From: Halopseudomonas pelagia
Lineage (GTDB): Bacteria > Pseudomonadota > Gammaproteobacteria > Pseudomonadales > Pseudomonadaceae
Assembly (NCBI RefSeq): GCF_009497895.1
Contig: NZ_CP033116.1
Span: 1-64,000 of the forward strand
Direction of reading: 5' to 3'
DNA length: 64,000 nt
Shown here: positions 56,478-64,000 of the stretch, in pieces
Numbering within the stretch: the first letter of the stretch is position 1
How the letters are laid out: each line of letters begins with the position of its first letter
Notes under the pieces: generated by a model
The model's input: the letters and a program-made list of their open reading frames with translations, nothing else
Databases searched by the model: none
What the model was told of the DNA's origin: nothing
Position numbers and translations under genes: made by a program

Positions 56478-57150
56478 TGTCGCGCTCGGCAAGACAGTAG
56501 CCCATGCCATGCAGGTTGTGCAGCAGGGGCCGGGCAAAGGGTTTATCGATCACCTGACGTAGCTGGTGCACATGGCTGCGCAGGCTGTCGCTGTCGGGTA
56601 GTTCCTCGCCCCACAGGGCCTCTTCCAACACTGCGCGGCGAACCACCGCCGGGCTTTTGCGCATCAGTACTTCCAGTAGTTTCAGACCTACCGGGTTGAG
56701 CTTGAGCATTCTGCCCTGACGGGTGACCTGCAGGGTATCGAGGTCGTAACTGAGATCGGCTACCTGCAGTTGATGTTTGGCGCCGCCCTGGCTGCGCCGC
56801 AGTATGGCTTCTATGCGTGCTACCAGTTCAGACAGAGCGAAGGGCTTGACCAGATAATCATCAGCACCACTTTTCAGGCCTTTGAGACGGTCTTCCAGCT
56901 GGTCGCGCGCGGTCAGCATGATGATCGGTGTGTCGCGCTGGGCATCGTCGCGCATACGCTGACACAACTGATAACCGTCGATGCCTGGCAGCATGATATC
57001 CAGCACGATCAGATCGTAATGCTCGCTGACCGCCAGATGCAGGCCGGACAGCCCGTCCTGGGCGCAGTCTACCGTGTAGCCCTTGCCCTGCAGGTAATCC
57101 AGCACGTTGGCCAGAATGTCACGATTGTCTTCGATTACCAGAATACGCAT
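56467..57150 (-). CDS. colR: OmpR-family response regulator, ColR-like
   Basis: A 227-residue regulator. The receiver has Asp51 (LIVLDIMLPG) as phospho-acceptor, with MLTARDQLEDRL and Lys in VKPFALSEL. The winged-helix domain ends SLRSHVHQLRQVIDKPF, LHNLHGMGYCL. The wording of both domains is close to P. putida ColR as I recall it. It is the first gene of colRS. A ColR-type repeat lies just upstream of its start, shared with the divergent sulfatase operon. Confidence 0.82.
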   Translation of the reverse strand: MRILVIEDNRDILANVLDYLQGKGYTVDCAQDGLSGLHLAVSEHYDLIVLDIMLPGIDGYQLCQRMRDDAQRDTPIIMLTARDQLEDRLKGLKSGADDYLVKPFALSELVARIEAILRRSQGGAKHQLQVADLSYDLDTLQVTRQGRMLKLNPVGLKLLEVLMRKSPAVVRRAVLEEALWGEELPDSDSLRSHVHQLRQVIDKPFARPLLHNLHGMGYCLAERDNED

Positions 57151-57180
57151 CCATCGGCCTCATCAATTGGAACCTGTTAA

Positions 57181-57207
57181 CTAACACTTTTTTCACAGCG
57201 CCTTAAC
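57181..57207 (+). promoter_or_regulatory. ColR-type direct repeats between colR and the second sulfatase gene
   Basis: CTAAC (57181), TTCAC (57192) and TTAAC (57203) repeat at 11-bp spacing. The first 16 bases, CTAACACTTTTTTCAC, match the remembered ColR consensus at every defined position. The site lies 59-85 bp before the sulfatase gene and 31-57 bp upstream of colR. Confidence 0.7.
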
Positions 57208-57265
57208 GAGCTGCTGACAGCAGTATGCCCACACTTGCGCCAGTCTCATCAATGCGGATCATACA

Positions 57266-59224
57266 ATGCACCTGTTCAAGTTTGCGCAAGCACGTTATCT
57301 CGCCATTATTTCTCTGGTCTGGCTGGCAATTTTCATCCTGACTCGCACCCTGTTGCTATCGACTCACCTCGATGAGGCGCAGTTAGGCTTGGTCAGCACC
57401 CTGGCGCTTTACGGCCAGGGTGGCATCTATGATCTGGTCTTTCTGCTGTATGCGCTGGCTCCAATGACTCTTTACCTGTTGCTGTGTCCGAGGCGGGTCT
57501 GGCAAAGCCGCTGGAATCAGCGACTGCTGCAGCTTTTACTTACCCTGAGCATTTTCATCATGCTGTTCACGGCGATATCCGAATGGCTGTTCTGGGATGA
57601 GTTCAGTGTGCGGTTCAACTTCATCGCGGTCGATTATCTGGTGTACTCCGATGAAGTGCTCAACAACATTCTCGAATCCTATCCGGTTTACCCGCTGCTG
57701 GGTGTATTGGCATTGATTGCTGTCGCTATCACCTTGAGCCTGCGTGGTGCCATGCGCCGTGTTGCATTGGCGCCCCTGCTGTCGTGGCGCCAACGGGGTA
57801 TGGTCCTTGGCAGCTGGGCGTTGTTGTTAGCGCTGAGCGTCGGCGTGGTGGGTCAGGACTTTCCGCGCAATAGCGGTGGTAACGCCTATCAGCACGAGTT
57901 GTCGGCCAACGGGCCCTATCAGTTTTTTGCGGCCTTTCGTAATAATCAGCTGGATTACGAACAGTTCTATCCTGTGCTGCCGTTGAAGCAGGTCGCCAAA
58001 CGCATGCGCGATGAAGTGCGTGAGCCCAATGCCGTGTTTGTGGACAGTAATCCCCTGAGCATTCGCCGGCTTATCGACAACCCTGGCCAACCCGTGCCCA
58101 TGAACGTGATTCTGGTGACCATCGAAAGCCTGAGCGCTAAATACCTCGGTAGTGAAGGCGACACCCGTGGGCTAAGTCCGGAGCTGGACGCGCTGCGCCA
58201 GCAGAGTCTGTATTTCAGCAATCTGTACGCGACCGGGACCCGCACCACGCGTGGGCTGGAGGCAATTACTCTGTCGATCCCGCCAACCCCAGGCCGCTCG
58301 ATCGTCAAGCGCGTTGGCCGCGAAAGCGGTTTCGCCAGCCTGGGACAGCAATTTACCGCTAAGGGTTATGACAGCGTCTTCATGTATGGCGGGCGTGGCT
58401 ACTTCGACAACATGAACGCCTTCTTTGAGGGGAATGGTTATCGCACTGTCGATCAGGCCAGTGTGCCGGACAGTGAAGTTACCTTTACCAATGCCTGGGG
58501 CATGAGTGATGAAAACCTGTATACCCAGGCCCTGAAAGTAGCTGATGCCGACTTTGCCAAGGGCAGCCCGTTCCTGTTGCAGTTGATGACGACCTCCAAT
58601 CACCGACCCTACAGTTATCCGGAAGGCCGCATCGATATTGCGTCAGGCAGCGGTCGCGAAGGAGCTGTGAAGTACACCGACTATGCTATCGGCGAGTTCC
58701 TGCGCGCAGCGCGGCAGAAGCCCTGGTTTGATAACACGGTATTTGTGTTTATTGCGGACCATACGGCGGGCAGTGCCGGCAAGGAAGATCTGCCTGTCAG
58801 CAGCTATCACATTCCGTTATTCATCTATGCGCCGCAGTTGGTAAAGCCAGCTGAGGTGACCACTCTGACCAGCCAGATTGACCTGGCTCCTACGCTGCTC
58901 GGTTTGTTGAACATGGATTACACCTCGACCTTCTTTGGCCGCAATGTACTGCGCGAGGATGCAGCGCCAGGACGCGCCCTGATTGGCAATTATCAGCATC
59001 TGGGTCTATTTGATGGCCAGAATCTGGCGATTCTCAGCCCGCGTCAATTGACGCGTATGCACGACGATGCGCTGGGTGACAGTCTTGAAAGTACGACCGA
59101 CCAGAGCGATCCGTTGATCGCGAGGAGCATTGCCTACTACGAGGGCTCCAGCTATGCCTTCGGGCATGATTTGCTGGCCTGGCATGCCCTGATGGAACCC
59201 AAAGCGCGGATCAGCCAGAGATGA
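57266..59224 (+). CDS. Second LTA synthase-like sulfatase-fold membrane protein
   Basis: A 652-residue protein with about five N-terminal helices (residues 10-200) and a periplasmic sulfatase-fold domain. The metal and nucleophile region reads VILVTIESLSAKYLGSEGD and GTRTTRGLEAITLS, with FIADHTAG later. It is a paralogue of the 51269-53383 product but closer to MdoB-type phosphoglycerol transferases. It would use a phospholipid donor, leaving diacylglycerol. The stop overlaps the PAP2 start (ATGA). A ColR-type site precedes it. Confidence 0.87.
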   Translation: MHLFKFAQARYLAIISLVWLAIFILTRTLLLSTHLDEAQLGLVSTLALYGQGGIYDLVFLLYALAPMTLYLLLCPRRVWQSRWNQRLLQLLLTLSIFIMLFTAISEWLFWDEFSVRFNFIAVDYLVYSDEVLNNILESYPVYPLLGVLALIAVAITLSLRGAMRRVALAPLLSWRQRGMVLGSWALLLALSVGVVGQDFPRNSGGNAYQHELSANGPYQFFAAFRNNQLDYEQFYPVLPLKQVAKRMRDEVREPNAVFVDSNPLSIRRLIDNPGQPVPMNVILVTIESLSAKYLGSEGDTRGLSPELDALRQQSLYFSNLYATGTRTTRGLEAITLSIPPTPGRSIVKRVGRESGFASLGQQFTAKGYDSVFMYGGRGYFDNMNAFFEGNGYRTVDQASVPDSEVTFTNAWGMSDENLYTQALKVADADFAKGSPFLLQLMTTSNHRPYSYPEGRIDIASGSGREGAVKYTDYAIGEFLRAARQKPWFDNTVFVFIADHTAGSAGKEDLPVSSYHIPLFIYAPQLVKPAEVTTLTSQIDLAPTLLGLLNMDYTSTFFGRNVLREDAAPGRALIGNYQHLGLFDGQNLAILSPRQLTRMHDDALGDSLESTTDQSDPLIARSIAYYEGSSYAFGHDLLAWHALMEPKARISQR

Positions 59225-59961
59225 GGGCGCAAATACAGGTTTCCAGACCATTCAATTTCCGACTTTGGCTGGCACTACCGCTCAGTTTGATGGCTCTGAT
59301 GCTGCTGGTTGATCCGGGTCCGCTGGATGTGGCCATCTCCAACCTGCTCTATCAGCCAGGGGAGGGCTTCATTGGCCGTCACAGCTTCTTTCTGGAGGAT
59401 ATTCTGCATGACCGCGCCAAGCAGGCGGTCATAGTGATCGGTGTGTTGGCCATCGTGGGGTTTCTGCTTAGCCTTTTACCTACGCGGCTGCGGGTCTACC
59501 GGCGGTCGCTTGGCTATCTGGTGTGAGCCATGGCGCTATGCACCAGTCTCGTGACGCCCCTTAAGGCGCTGACCAATGTGCACTGCCCCTGGAGCCTTCA
59601 GCAATACGGTGGTGATCAGGTGCATACACCATTACTGAGCGAACGGCCTCCGAGCGATAAGGCTGGCCGGTGCTGGCCGGGCGGCCATGCTTCCTCAGGG
59701 TTTTCCTTGCTGGCACTGTTTTTCATGCTCCGTGATCGGCATCCGCGCACCGCGCGTGGGGCGCTGATTCTGGCGCTGACCCTCGGGGTGATATTCTCGG
59801 TCGGGCGCACCATGCAGGGGGCGCATTTCTTGTCGCATAACCTTTGGACGCTGCTGTTTGACTGGTGCATCTGCGTAATCTGTTACCGACTGCTCCTGTA
59901 CCGCTCACCCGGAGCTGCATCGGCTGCGACTACCGGCGTAGGCACCCCATGCATATCATGA
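59221..59961 (+). pseudogene. PAP2-family lipid phosphatase interrupted by an in-frame TGA
   Basis: One continuous frame encodes a membrane phosphatase, but codon 102 (59524-59526) is TGA. Upstream, three hydrophobic helices end at RRSLGYLV. Downstream the same frame resumes with AMALCTSLVTPLKALTNVHC, then the PAP2 motifs PSDKAGRCWPGGHASSG and GRTMQGAHFLSHNLW. The catalytic residues all lie after the stop. A change of one base from TGG or a similar codon would explain it. An ATG two codons later (59530) lacks a strong ribosome site. Unbroken, it would dephosphorylate lipid A, undecaprenyl or phosphatidyl substrates. Confidence 0.8.
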
Positions 59962-60632
59962 CCCGGCGGCGCCTTGTACACCTGGCGGCCTGGCTGGCTT
60001 TGCCTCTGGTTATTCTGGCTATAGTCGCTCTATGGCGTCCGGACGTGTTGCGCAGCAGTCACGTGGAAATACCTCGGCCGACCCTCACGGACCAGCAGGC
60101 TCGACCTGCTGCCTGGGCCCAGCCGCTGGCCCCAACTTTTCTTTTCCACGCGCTGAGTCCAACGCTTTACCGCAGTGCGTTGCCCAGCGGGGGCGATATC
60201 GTCGCGCTGCAGGAGAATGGCATTCGCACAGTGATCAACCTGCATCAGCAGAGCGATGACCCCTGGCTGGCGGTAAATGATATTCGCAGCGTGCATATGC
60301 CCTTGCGTGGGGATAGGGTTACGGATGCCCAGGTCATTGCTGTGCTGGGCGCCATTCGCGAAGGGGAAAAGCGGGGAGGCGTGCTGGTGCATTGCAAGCA
60401 TGGCCAGAACCGAACCGGGCTGATAAGCGCCATGTATCGTATCGTGTATGACGGCTGGAGTCGGGAGCAAGCCATGGCGGAGATGGTGGAGGGCGGGTTC
60501 GGACCACCTCAGCGCATGACAGATGCAATAGGCTATCTCAACAGGGTCGACGTGGATGCGGTAAAACTGGCGATCAGCAAGGGTGAGTGCAGTACCCGTA
60601 TTCTTGCCTGGTGCCGGCTCAAAGGCGAGTGA
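59958..60632 (+). CDS. Dual-specificity/tyrosine phosphatase-like protein
   Basis: A 224-residue protein. One N-terminal membrane helix (about residues 5-25) is followed by a phosphatase domain with the P-loop HCKHGQNRTG (Cys and Arg of CX5R intact). An upstream Asp in the loop HMPLRGDRVTD is the likely general acid. The ATG at 59958 overlaps the PAP2 stop (ATGA); 59949 is an alternative. Similar anchored phosphatases act on phospholipids or phosphoglycans. The C-terminus ends in a short Cys-containing tail. Confidence 0.82.
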   Translation: MTRRRLVHLAAWLALPLVILAIVALWRPDVLRSSHVEIPRPTLTDQQARPAAWAQPLAPTFLFHALSPTLYRSALPSGGDIVALQENGIRTVINLHQQSDDPWLAVNDIRSVHMPLRGDRVTDAQVIAVLGAIREGEKRGGVLVHCKHGQNRTGLISAMYRIVYDGWSREQAMAEMVEGGFGPPQRMTDAIGYLNRVDVDAVKLAISKGECSTRILAWCRLKGE

Positions 60633-60806
60633 GTGAGGCCCTGGGCAGTCGCGTGTCACCCGCATCAGACAAAAAAGGCATTTCAGAGCAATGTCTGGTT
60701 TACTAATGCTTTTTGCCATCATACATTCGTACTGCCATCGGGGTGGCGAGCTGCTCTGGGCTCCATTCTAGGCGGTCAAAGTTTTCAAGGCGTAGACGGT
60801 TAATAG

Positions 60807-62150
60807 ATGAAAATAAGCATTTTCGGTACGGGCTATGTGGGGCTGACCCAGGCGGCCTGTCTGGCAGAAGTGGGGCATAGGGTGTGCTGTATCGATACCG
60901 ATGCGAGCCGAATAGCGCAGCTTGAGCGGGGAGTGTCTCCGATCTTCGAGAACGGTCTGGAAGCACTGCTGCAAAAGAATCTGGCCGCAGGCCGGCTGAG
61001 CTTCACTACCAACGCGCAGCAGGGCGTTGATTTTGCCAGGATCATCTTTATCGCCGTTGGCACGCCTGCCAGTGAGGACGGCAGTGCCGATATGCGCTTC
61101 GTGTTCTCCGTGGCCGACAGCATTGCTGCCCGGGCCCATGAGCAGAAACTGGTGATAAACAAATCCACCTCGCCTGTGGGAACGGCACAACGTATCCGGG
61201 ATCGTATTCTCGAGGCGCTGGTGCAGCGCGGCTGCAATTTTGCCGTGCAGGTCATTTCCAATCCCGAGTTTCTCAAGGAAGGATCGGCGGTAGAGGACTG
61301 CATGCGGCCCGAACGGATAATCATCGGCAGCGATGGCGAGTGCGATGTCGAGCTGATCCGCGCACTCTACAAGCCCTTTGGGCGTCACCACGAGAAGCTG
61401 ATCTTTATGGACAGCCGCAGTGCCGAGCTGACCAAGTACGCGGCCAACAGCATGCTCGCAGCGAAGATTTCCTTTATCAACGAGATAGCCAATCTGTCAG
61501 AGCGCCTGGGTGCCGATATCGAAATGGTACGCAAAGGGATAGGCTCGGACTCGCGTATCGGCTATGACTTCATCTATCCGGGCTGCGGCTACGGTGGGTC
61601 ATGCTTTCCCAAGGATATCCAGGCGCTGCTGCACAGTGCTGGCCAGGTGGGCTATTCTGCACAGCTGCTTGAGGCCGTCGAAGACGTCAACCGCCGTCAG
61701 AAACACAAGTTGTTCGAGAATATTCAGCGCCATTACCAGGGACATCTCGCCGGCAAGACCTTTGCATTATGGGGGCTGGCATTCAAGCCAAACACCGATG
61801 ATATGCGCGAGGCACCCAGCCGGGTGGCCCTGGAAGCACTGCTGGCGGCGGGCACCCGCGTATGTGCCTACGACCCTGAGGCGATGGACGAGGCTAGGCG
61901 CATTTATGCTGATGCTCAGCATCTGACGTTTGCCGACTCCAAGGAAGCCGCGCTGGAGGGCGCCCATGCTCTGGTGATCGTCACAGAATGGCTGAATTTT
62001 CGCATTGTCGATTTCAGTCTTCTGCGCCAGGCGCTGGCAGACCGGGTGATATTCGATGGACGCAACCTGCTGGATCCGGTCCAGGTGGTTGGCGAGGGGC
62101 TGGGTTATTATTCGATCGGTCGTGCCTCGGGCTCCGGGGGCAAGGTTTGA
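60807..62150 (+). CDS. ugd: UDP-glucose 6-dehydrogenase
   Basis: A 447-residue NAD-dependent enzyme oxidising UDP-glucose to UDP-glucuronate. The Rossmann start MKISIFGTGYVGLTQAACLA, IVGTPASEDGSAD-type loop (AVGTPASEDGSAD), NKSTSPVGT and NPEFLKEGSA are all present. The catalytic Cys266 is in YGGSCFPKD. It supplies the substrate of the epimerase that follows with a 4-base overlap. In related bacteria UDP-glucuronate feeds capsule, LPS or aminoarabinose synthesis. A 174-bp gap precedes it. Confidence 0.95.
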   Translation: MKISIFGTGYVGLTQAACLAEVGHRVCCIDTDASRIAQLERGVSPIFENGLEALLQKNLAAGRLSFTTNAQQGVDFARIIFIAVGTPASEDGSADMRFVFSVADSIAARAHEQKLVINKSTSPVGTAQRIRDRILEALVQRGCNFAVQVISNPEFLKEGSAVEDCMRPERIIIGSDGECDVELIRALYKPFGRHHEKLIFMDSRSAELTKYAANSMLAAKISFINEIANLSERLGADIEMVRKGIGSDSRIGYDFIYPGCGYGGSCFPKDIQALLHSAGQVGYSAQLLEAVEDVNRRQKHKLFENIQRHYQGHLAGKTFALWGLAFKPNTDDMREAPSRVALEALLAAGTRVCAYDPEAMDEARRIYADAQHLTFADSKEAALEGAHALVIVTEWLNFRIVDFSLLRQALADRVIFDGRNLLDPVQVVGEGLGYYSIGRASGSGGKV

Positions 62151-63139
62151 AGTTCCTGGTTACCGGAGCAGCCGGGTTTATCGGCTATCACTGCGCTGTG
62201 CGTCTGTGTCAGGCGGGCCATGACGTAGTCGGCATCGACAACCTGAATGATTATTACAGTGTCGAACTCAAGCAGGCACGCCTGCAGCGGTTACGGGACA
62301 TGCCGGGCTTTGCGTTTGTTGCCCTGGATATAGCCGATCGCGAGGGTATGCAGACGCTGTTTCGCAGCCATCGCTTCGAGCGCGTTATCCACCTGGCGGC
62401 TCAGGCCGGTGTGCGCTATTCGTTGGATAATCCCTACGCCTACGCCGATGCCAACCTGGTTGGTTTTCTCAATGTGCTTGAAGGCTGTCGTCAGGAGGCG
62501 GTCGGCCATCTGGTCTACGCCTCCAGCAGTTCGGTATATGGCATGAATGCCAAGGTGCCCTTTGCTGTGGGGGATGCCGTGGATCAGCCGGTTTCGCTTT
62601 ACGCTGCCAGCAAGCGCGCCAACGAGGTCATGGCCCACAGCTATGCCCACCTCTACAGGATTCCCACCACCGGCCTGCGTTTCTTCACGGTATATGGCCC
62701 CTGGGGCCGGCCTGACATGGCCCCTTTCAAGTTCACCAAGGCGATCCTCGAAGGTCGGCCGATAGACGTCTACAACGGCGGGGACATGTCGCGGGACTTT
62801 ACCTATATAGATGATGTGGTCGAAGGGGTAATACGCATACAGGATTGTCCGCCGCCGTATGCCGACGAGCCAGAATCGGCTCGTCTGGATGCGCCGGCCA
62901 GGTTGTTCAATATCGGTCTGGGTGCACCGGTCAATCTGCTCGATTTTGTCGGCTGCATCGAAGCCGCTACCGGTATGCAGGCCATCAAGCAGATGAAGCC
63001 GATGCAGCCGGGGGATGTGCCGCGCACCTGGGCCGATGTGGAGACGCTGGCACAGAGGACCGGCTTTCGTCCAGCCACCACGCTTGCACAGGGGGTTGCC
63101 AGTTTTGTCAGCTGGTACCGGGATTTCTATGGCGTTTAG
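62147..63139 (+). CDS. UDP-glucuronate 4-epimerase-like NAD-dependent epimerase
   Basis: A 330-residue short-chain epimerase. No ATG fits; the likely start is the TTG at 62147, overlapping the ugd stop (TTGA) and giving KFLVTGAAGFIGYHCAVRL. The NAD loop is GAAGFIG, the catalytic Tyr-Lys pair is in LYAASKRANE, and YASSSSVYG supplies the Ser. PWGRPDMAPFKF is typical of the UDP-glucuronate/CapI branch, making UDP-galacturonate. Pairing with ugd supports this. The frame is open further upstream, but that part only shadows ugd. Confidence 0.88.
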   Translation: MKFLVTGAAGFIGYHCAVRLCQAGHDVVGIDNLNDYYSVELKQARLQRLRDMPGFAFVALDIADREGMQTLFRSHRFERVIHLAAQAGVRYSLDNPYAYADANLVGFLNVLEGCRQEAVGHLVYASSSSVYGMNAKVPFAVGDAVDQPVSLYAASKRANEVMAHSYAHLYRIPTTGLRFFTVYGPWGRPDMAPFKFTKAILEGRPIDVYNGGDMSRDFTYIDDVVEGVIRIQDCPPPYADEPESARLDAPARLFNIGLGAPVNLLDFVGCIEAATGMQAIKQMKPMQPGDVPRTWADVETLAQRTGFRPATTLAQGVASFVSWYRDFYGV

Positions 63140-63202
63140 GATATATCCTGGGCTGTCCGGCGCATTGCGTCAGCCAGGCACCCTGCACCGGGCGCAAGCA
63201 CG

Positions 63203-63901
63203 ATGCTGAGGCTGCGCGTTGCCATAAAGGGTCTGATGCTGATTCTGAGCCTGGCCCTGGTCGGGTATCTGTTTGACTCCACCGACCTGGGAACGGCCAT
63301 CAACGAGGCCTGGATCGACGCGCATATCCGCGGCCAGGGAATCGCCGGTGCTGCGCTCTTTCTGGGTATGGGCGGGCTGTTCACCGCCATTGGCCTGCCG
63401 CGGCAGATCATTGCCTTTCTTGCCGGCTATGCCTTCGGCCTGCTCCCCGGGACCCTGCTGGGCGCCCTGGCTGCGCTGCTCGGTTGTCTGATCGCGTTTT
63501 TGTATGCGCGCCTGTTCGGTCGCAATATGCTGCGTCGCCGTCTTGGCCGTCGCGCGGCGCGACTCGACCACTTTGTCCACGAGCATCCTTTCTCGATGAC
63601 GCTGTTGATTCGCCTGTTGCCGGTGGGCAGCAATATACTGACCAATCTTGCGGCGGGTGCATCGAGCGTCCTTCTGCTGCCTTTTCTGGCTGCCAGTTTC
63701 ATAGGCTATCTGCCACAGACACTTGTGTTTGCGCTGGTTGGCAGCGGCATCAATGTTGCTCCCGTGGTGCGGATCGCCAGTGCCGCGGTGTTGTTTGTGG
63801 CCTCCGGCATGCTCGGCGCCTATCTGTATCATCGCTACCGCCGAGGCCTGAGCATTGACGAGGAGGTCGATATAGCCCTGGGCGAGAGCGAGCCGCAATG
63901 A
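63203..63901 (+). CDS. TVP38/TMEM64 family membrane protein (VTT domain)
   Basis: A 232-residue inner-membrane protein with about six helices. The GGLFTAIGLPRQIIAFLAGY and FAFGLLPGTLLGALAALLGC segments hold the VTT-domain Gly-rich re-entrant loop, and RLLPVGSNILTNLAAG the conserved Arg. VTT proteins (DedA superfamily) are linked to lipid-carrier flipping and envelope homeostasis. Its place after ugd and the epimerase suggests help in recycling a lipid carrier. Confidence 0.82.
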   Translation: MLRLRVAIKGLMLILSLALVGYLFDSTDLGTAINEAWIDAHIRGQGIAGAALFLGMGGLFTAIGLPRQIIAFLAGYAFGLLPGTLLGALAALLGCLIAFLYARLFGRNMLRRRLGRRAARLDHFVHEHPFSMTLLIRLLPVGSNILTNLAAGASSVLLLPFLAASFIGYLPQTLVFALVGSGINVAPVVRIASAAVLFVASGMLGAYLYHRYRRGLSIDEEVDIALGESEPQ

Positions 63902-64000
63902 GCGCCTGCCAACGCCCGCCCCGATGACGCACCCGATACTTTCGCCCGGCACCTGCGGTGCCGCCAATGAACATGCCTCCAGGGAAACCACATGTTGACC
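63902..64000 (+). other. Window end: possible start of a further gene at 63992
   Basis: ATGTTGACC begins at 63992 after AGGGAAACC, a weak ribosome site. Only three codons are visible, so neither the gene nor its product can be judged. Confidence 0.2.

Noticed and set aside
59524..59526. TGA in the PAP2 gene as a selenocysteine codon
   Set aside because: It lies in a loop before any catalytic motif, PAP2 enzymes do not use selenocysteine, and no SECIS-like hairpin is evident just downstream.

Overview
The window is a GC-rich chromosomal segment of a gammaproteobacterium in the Pseudomonadaceae. Three things support this. The 31.4-50.1 kb stretch keeps a gene order I know from Pseudomonas: cyaA, DUF1289, cyaY, lptM, lysA, dapF, DUF484, xerC, HAD, sutA, amtB, glnK, ubiK, comM, GGDEF-EAL, rep, cytochrome c5. 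Signature Pseudomonas genes are present: fabY, sutA, lipA with its foldase, and colRS. A complete N-acetylglutaminylglutamine amide (NAGGN) osmolyte operon fits a salt-exposed lineage. A marine Halopseudomonas-type organism is my guess; no rRNA is present to test it.

Layout. 0-3.6 kb: 3' part of an RND efflux permease, then a stomatin-like/NfeD pair. 3.9-12.1 kb: secreted lipase and its foldase, a small acidic protein with a DUF3047 protein, the YdbH/YnbE/YdbL envelope-lipid operon, a DUF805 protein and a phospholipase-D-like lipoprotein. 12.1-15.7 kb: GABA catabolism (gabT, gabD) with a MarR regulator and a palindromic operator candidate. 16-21.7 kb: an orphan hcp behind a sigma-54-like promoter, then the three-gene NAGGN operon. 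21.8-31.1 kb: TonB receptor, MFS transporter, beta-alanine catabolism (bauA-like transaminase and semialdehyde dehydrogenase), cupin and fabY. Several families of intergenic repeats lie between these genes. 31.4-50.1 kb: the conserved Pseudomonas block, with nitrogen control (sigma-54 promoter, NtrC-type site) ahead of glnK-amtB. 50.3-51.2 kb: a scar with a tRNA-Arg gene, a truncated copy of it and a frameshifted integrase remnant. 51.3-64 kb: an envelope-modification cluster organised around a ColR/ColS-type two-component system.

The last region is the most coherent and interesting. One operon runs leftward from the kinase (methyltransferase, LPS-kinase-like protein, diacylglycerol kinase, LTA-synthase-like sulfatase). 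A second runs rightward from the regulator (a second LTA-synthase-like sulfatase, an interrupted PAP2 phosphatase and a dual-specificity phosphatase; UDP-glucose dehydrogenase, UDP-glucuronate epimerase and a VTT-domain membrane protein follow on the same strand). Both intergenic regions hold direct repeats of a TTNAC-type half-site at exactly 11-bp spacing, matching the ColR operator as I remember it. I infer a metal- or envelope-stress regulon that decorates surface glycans or lipids with phosphoglycerol-type groups and recycles the diacylglycerol released. All functional calls come from reading translated sequence and recalled family knowledge; no database search was run.
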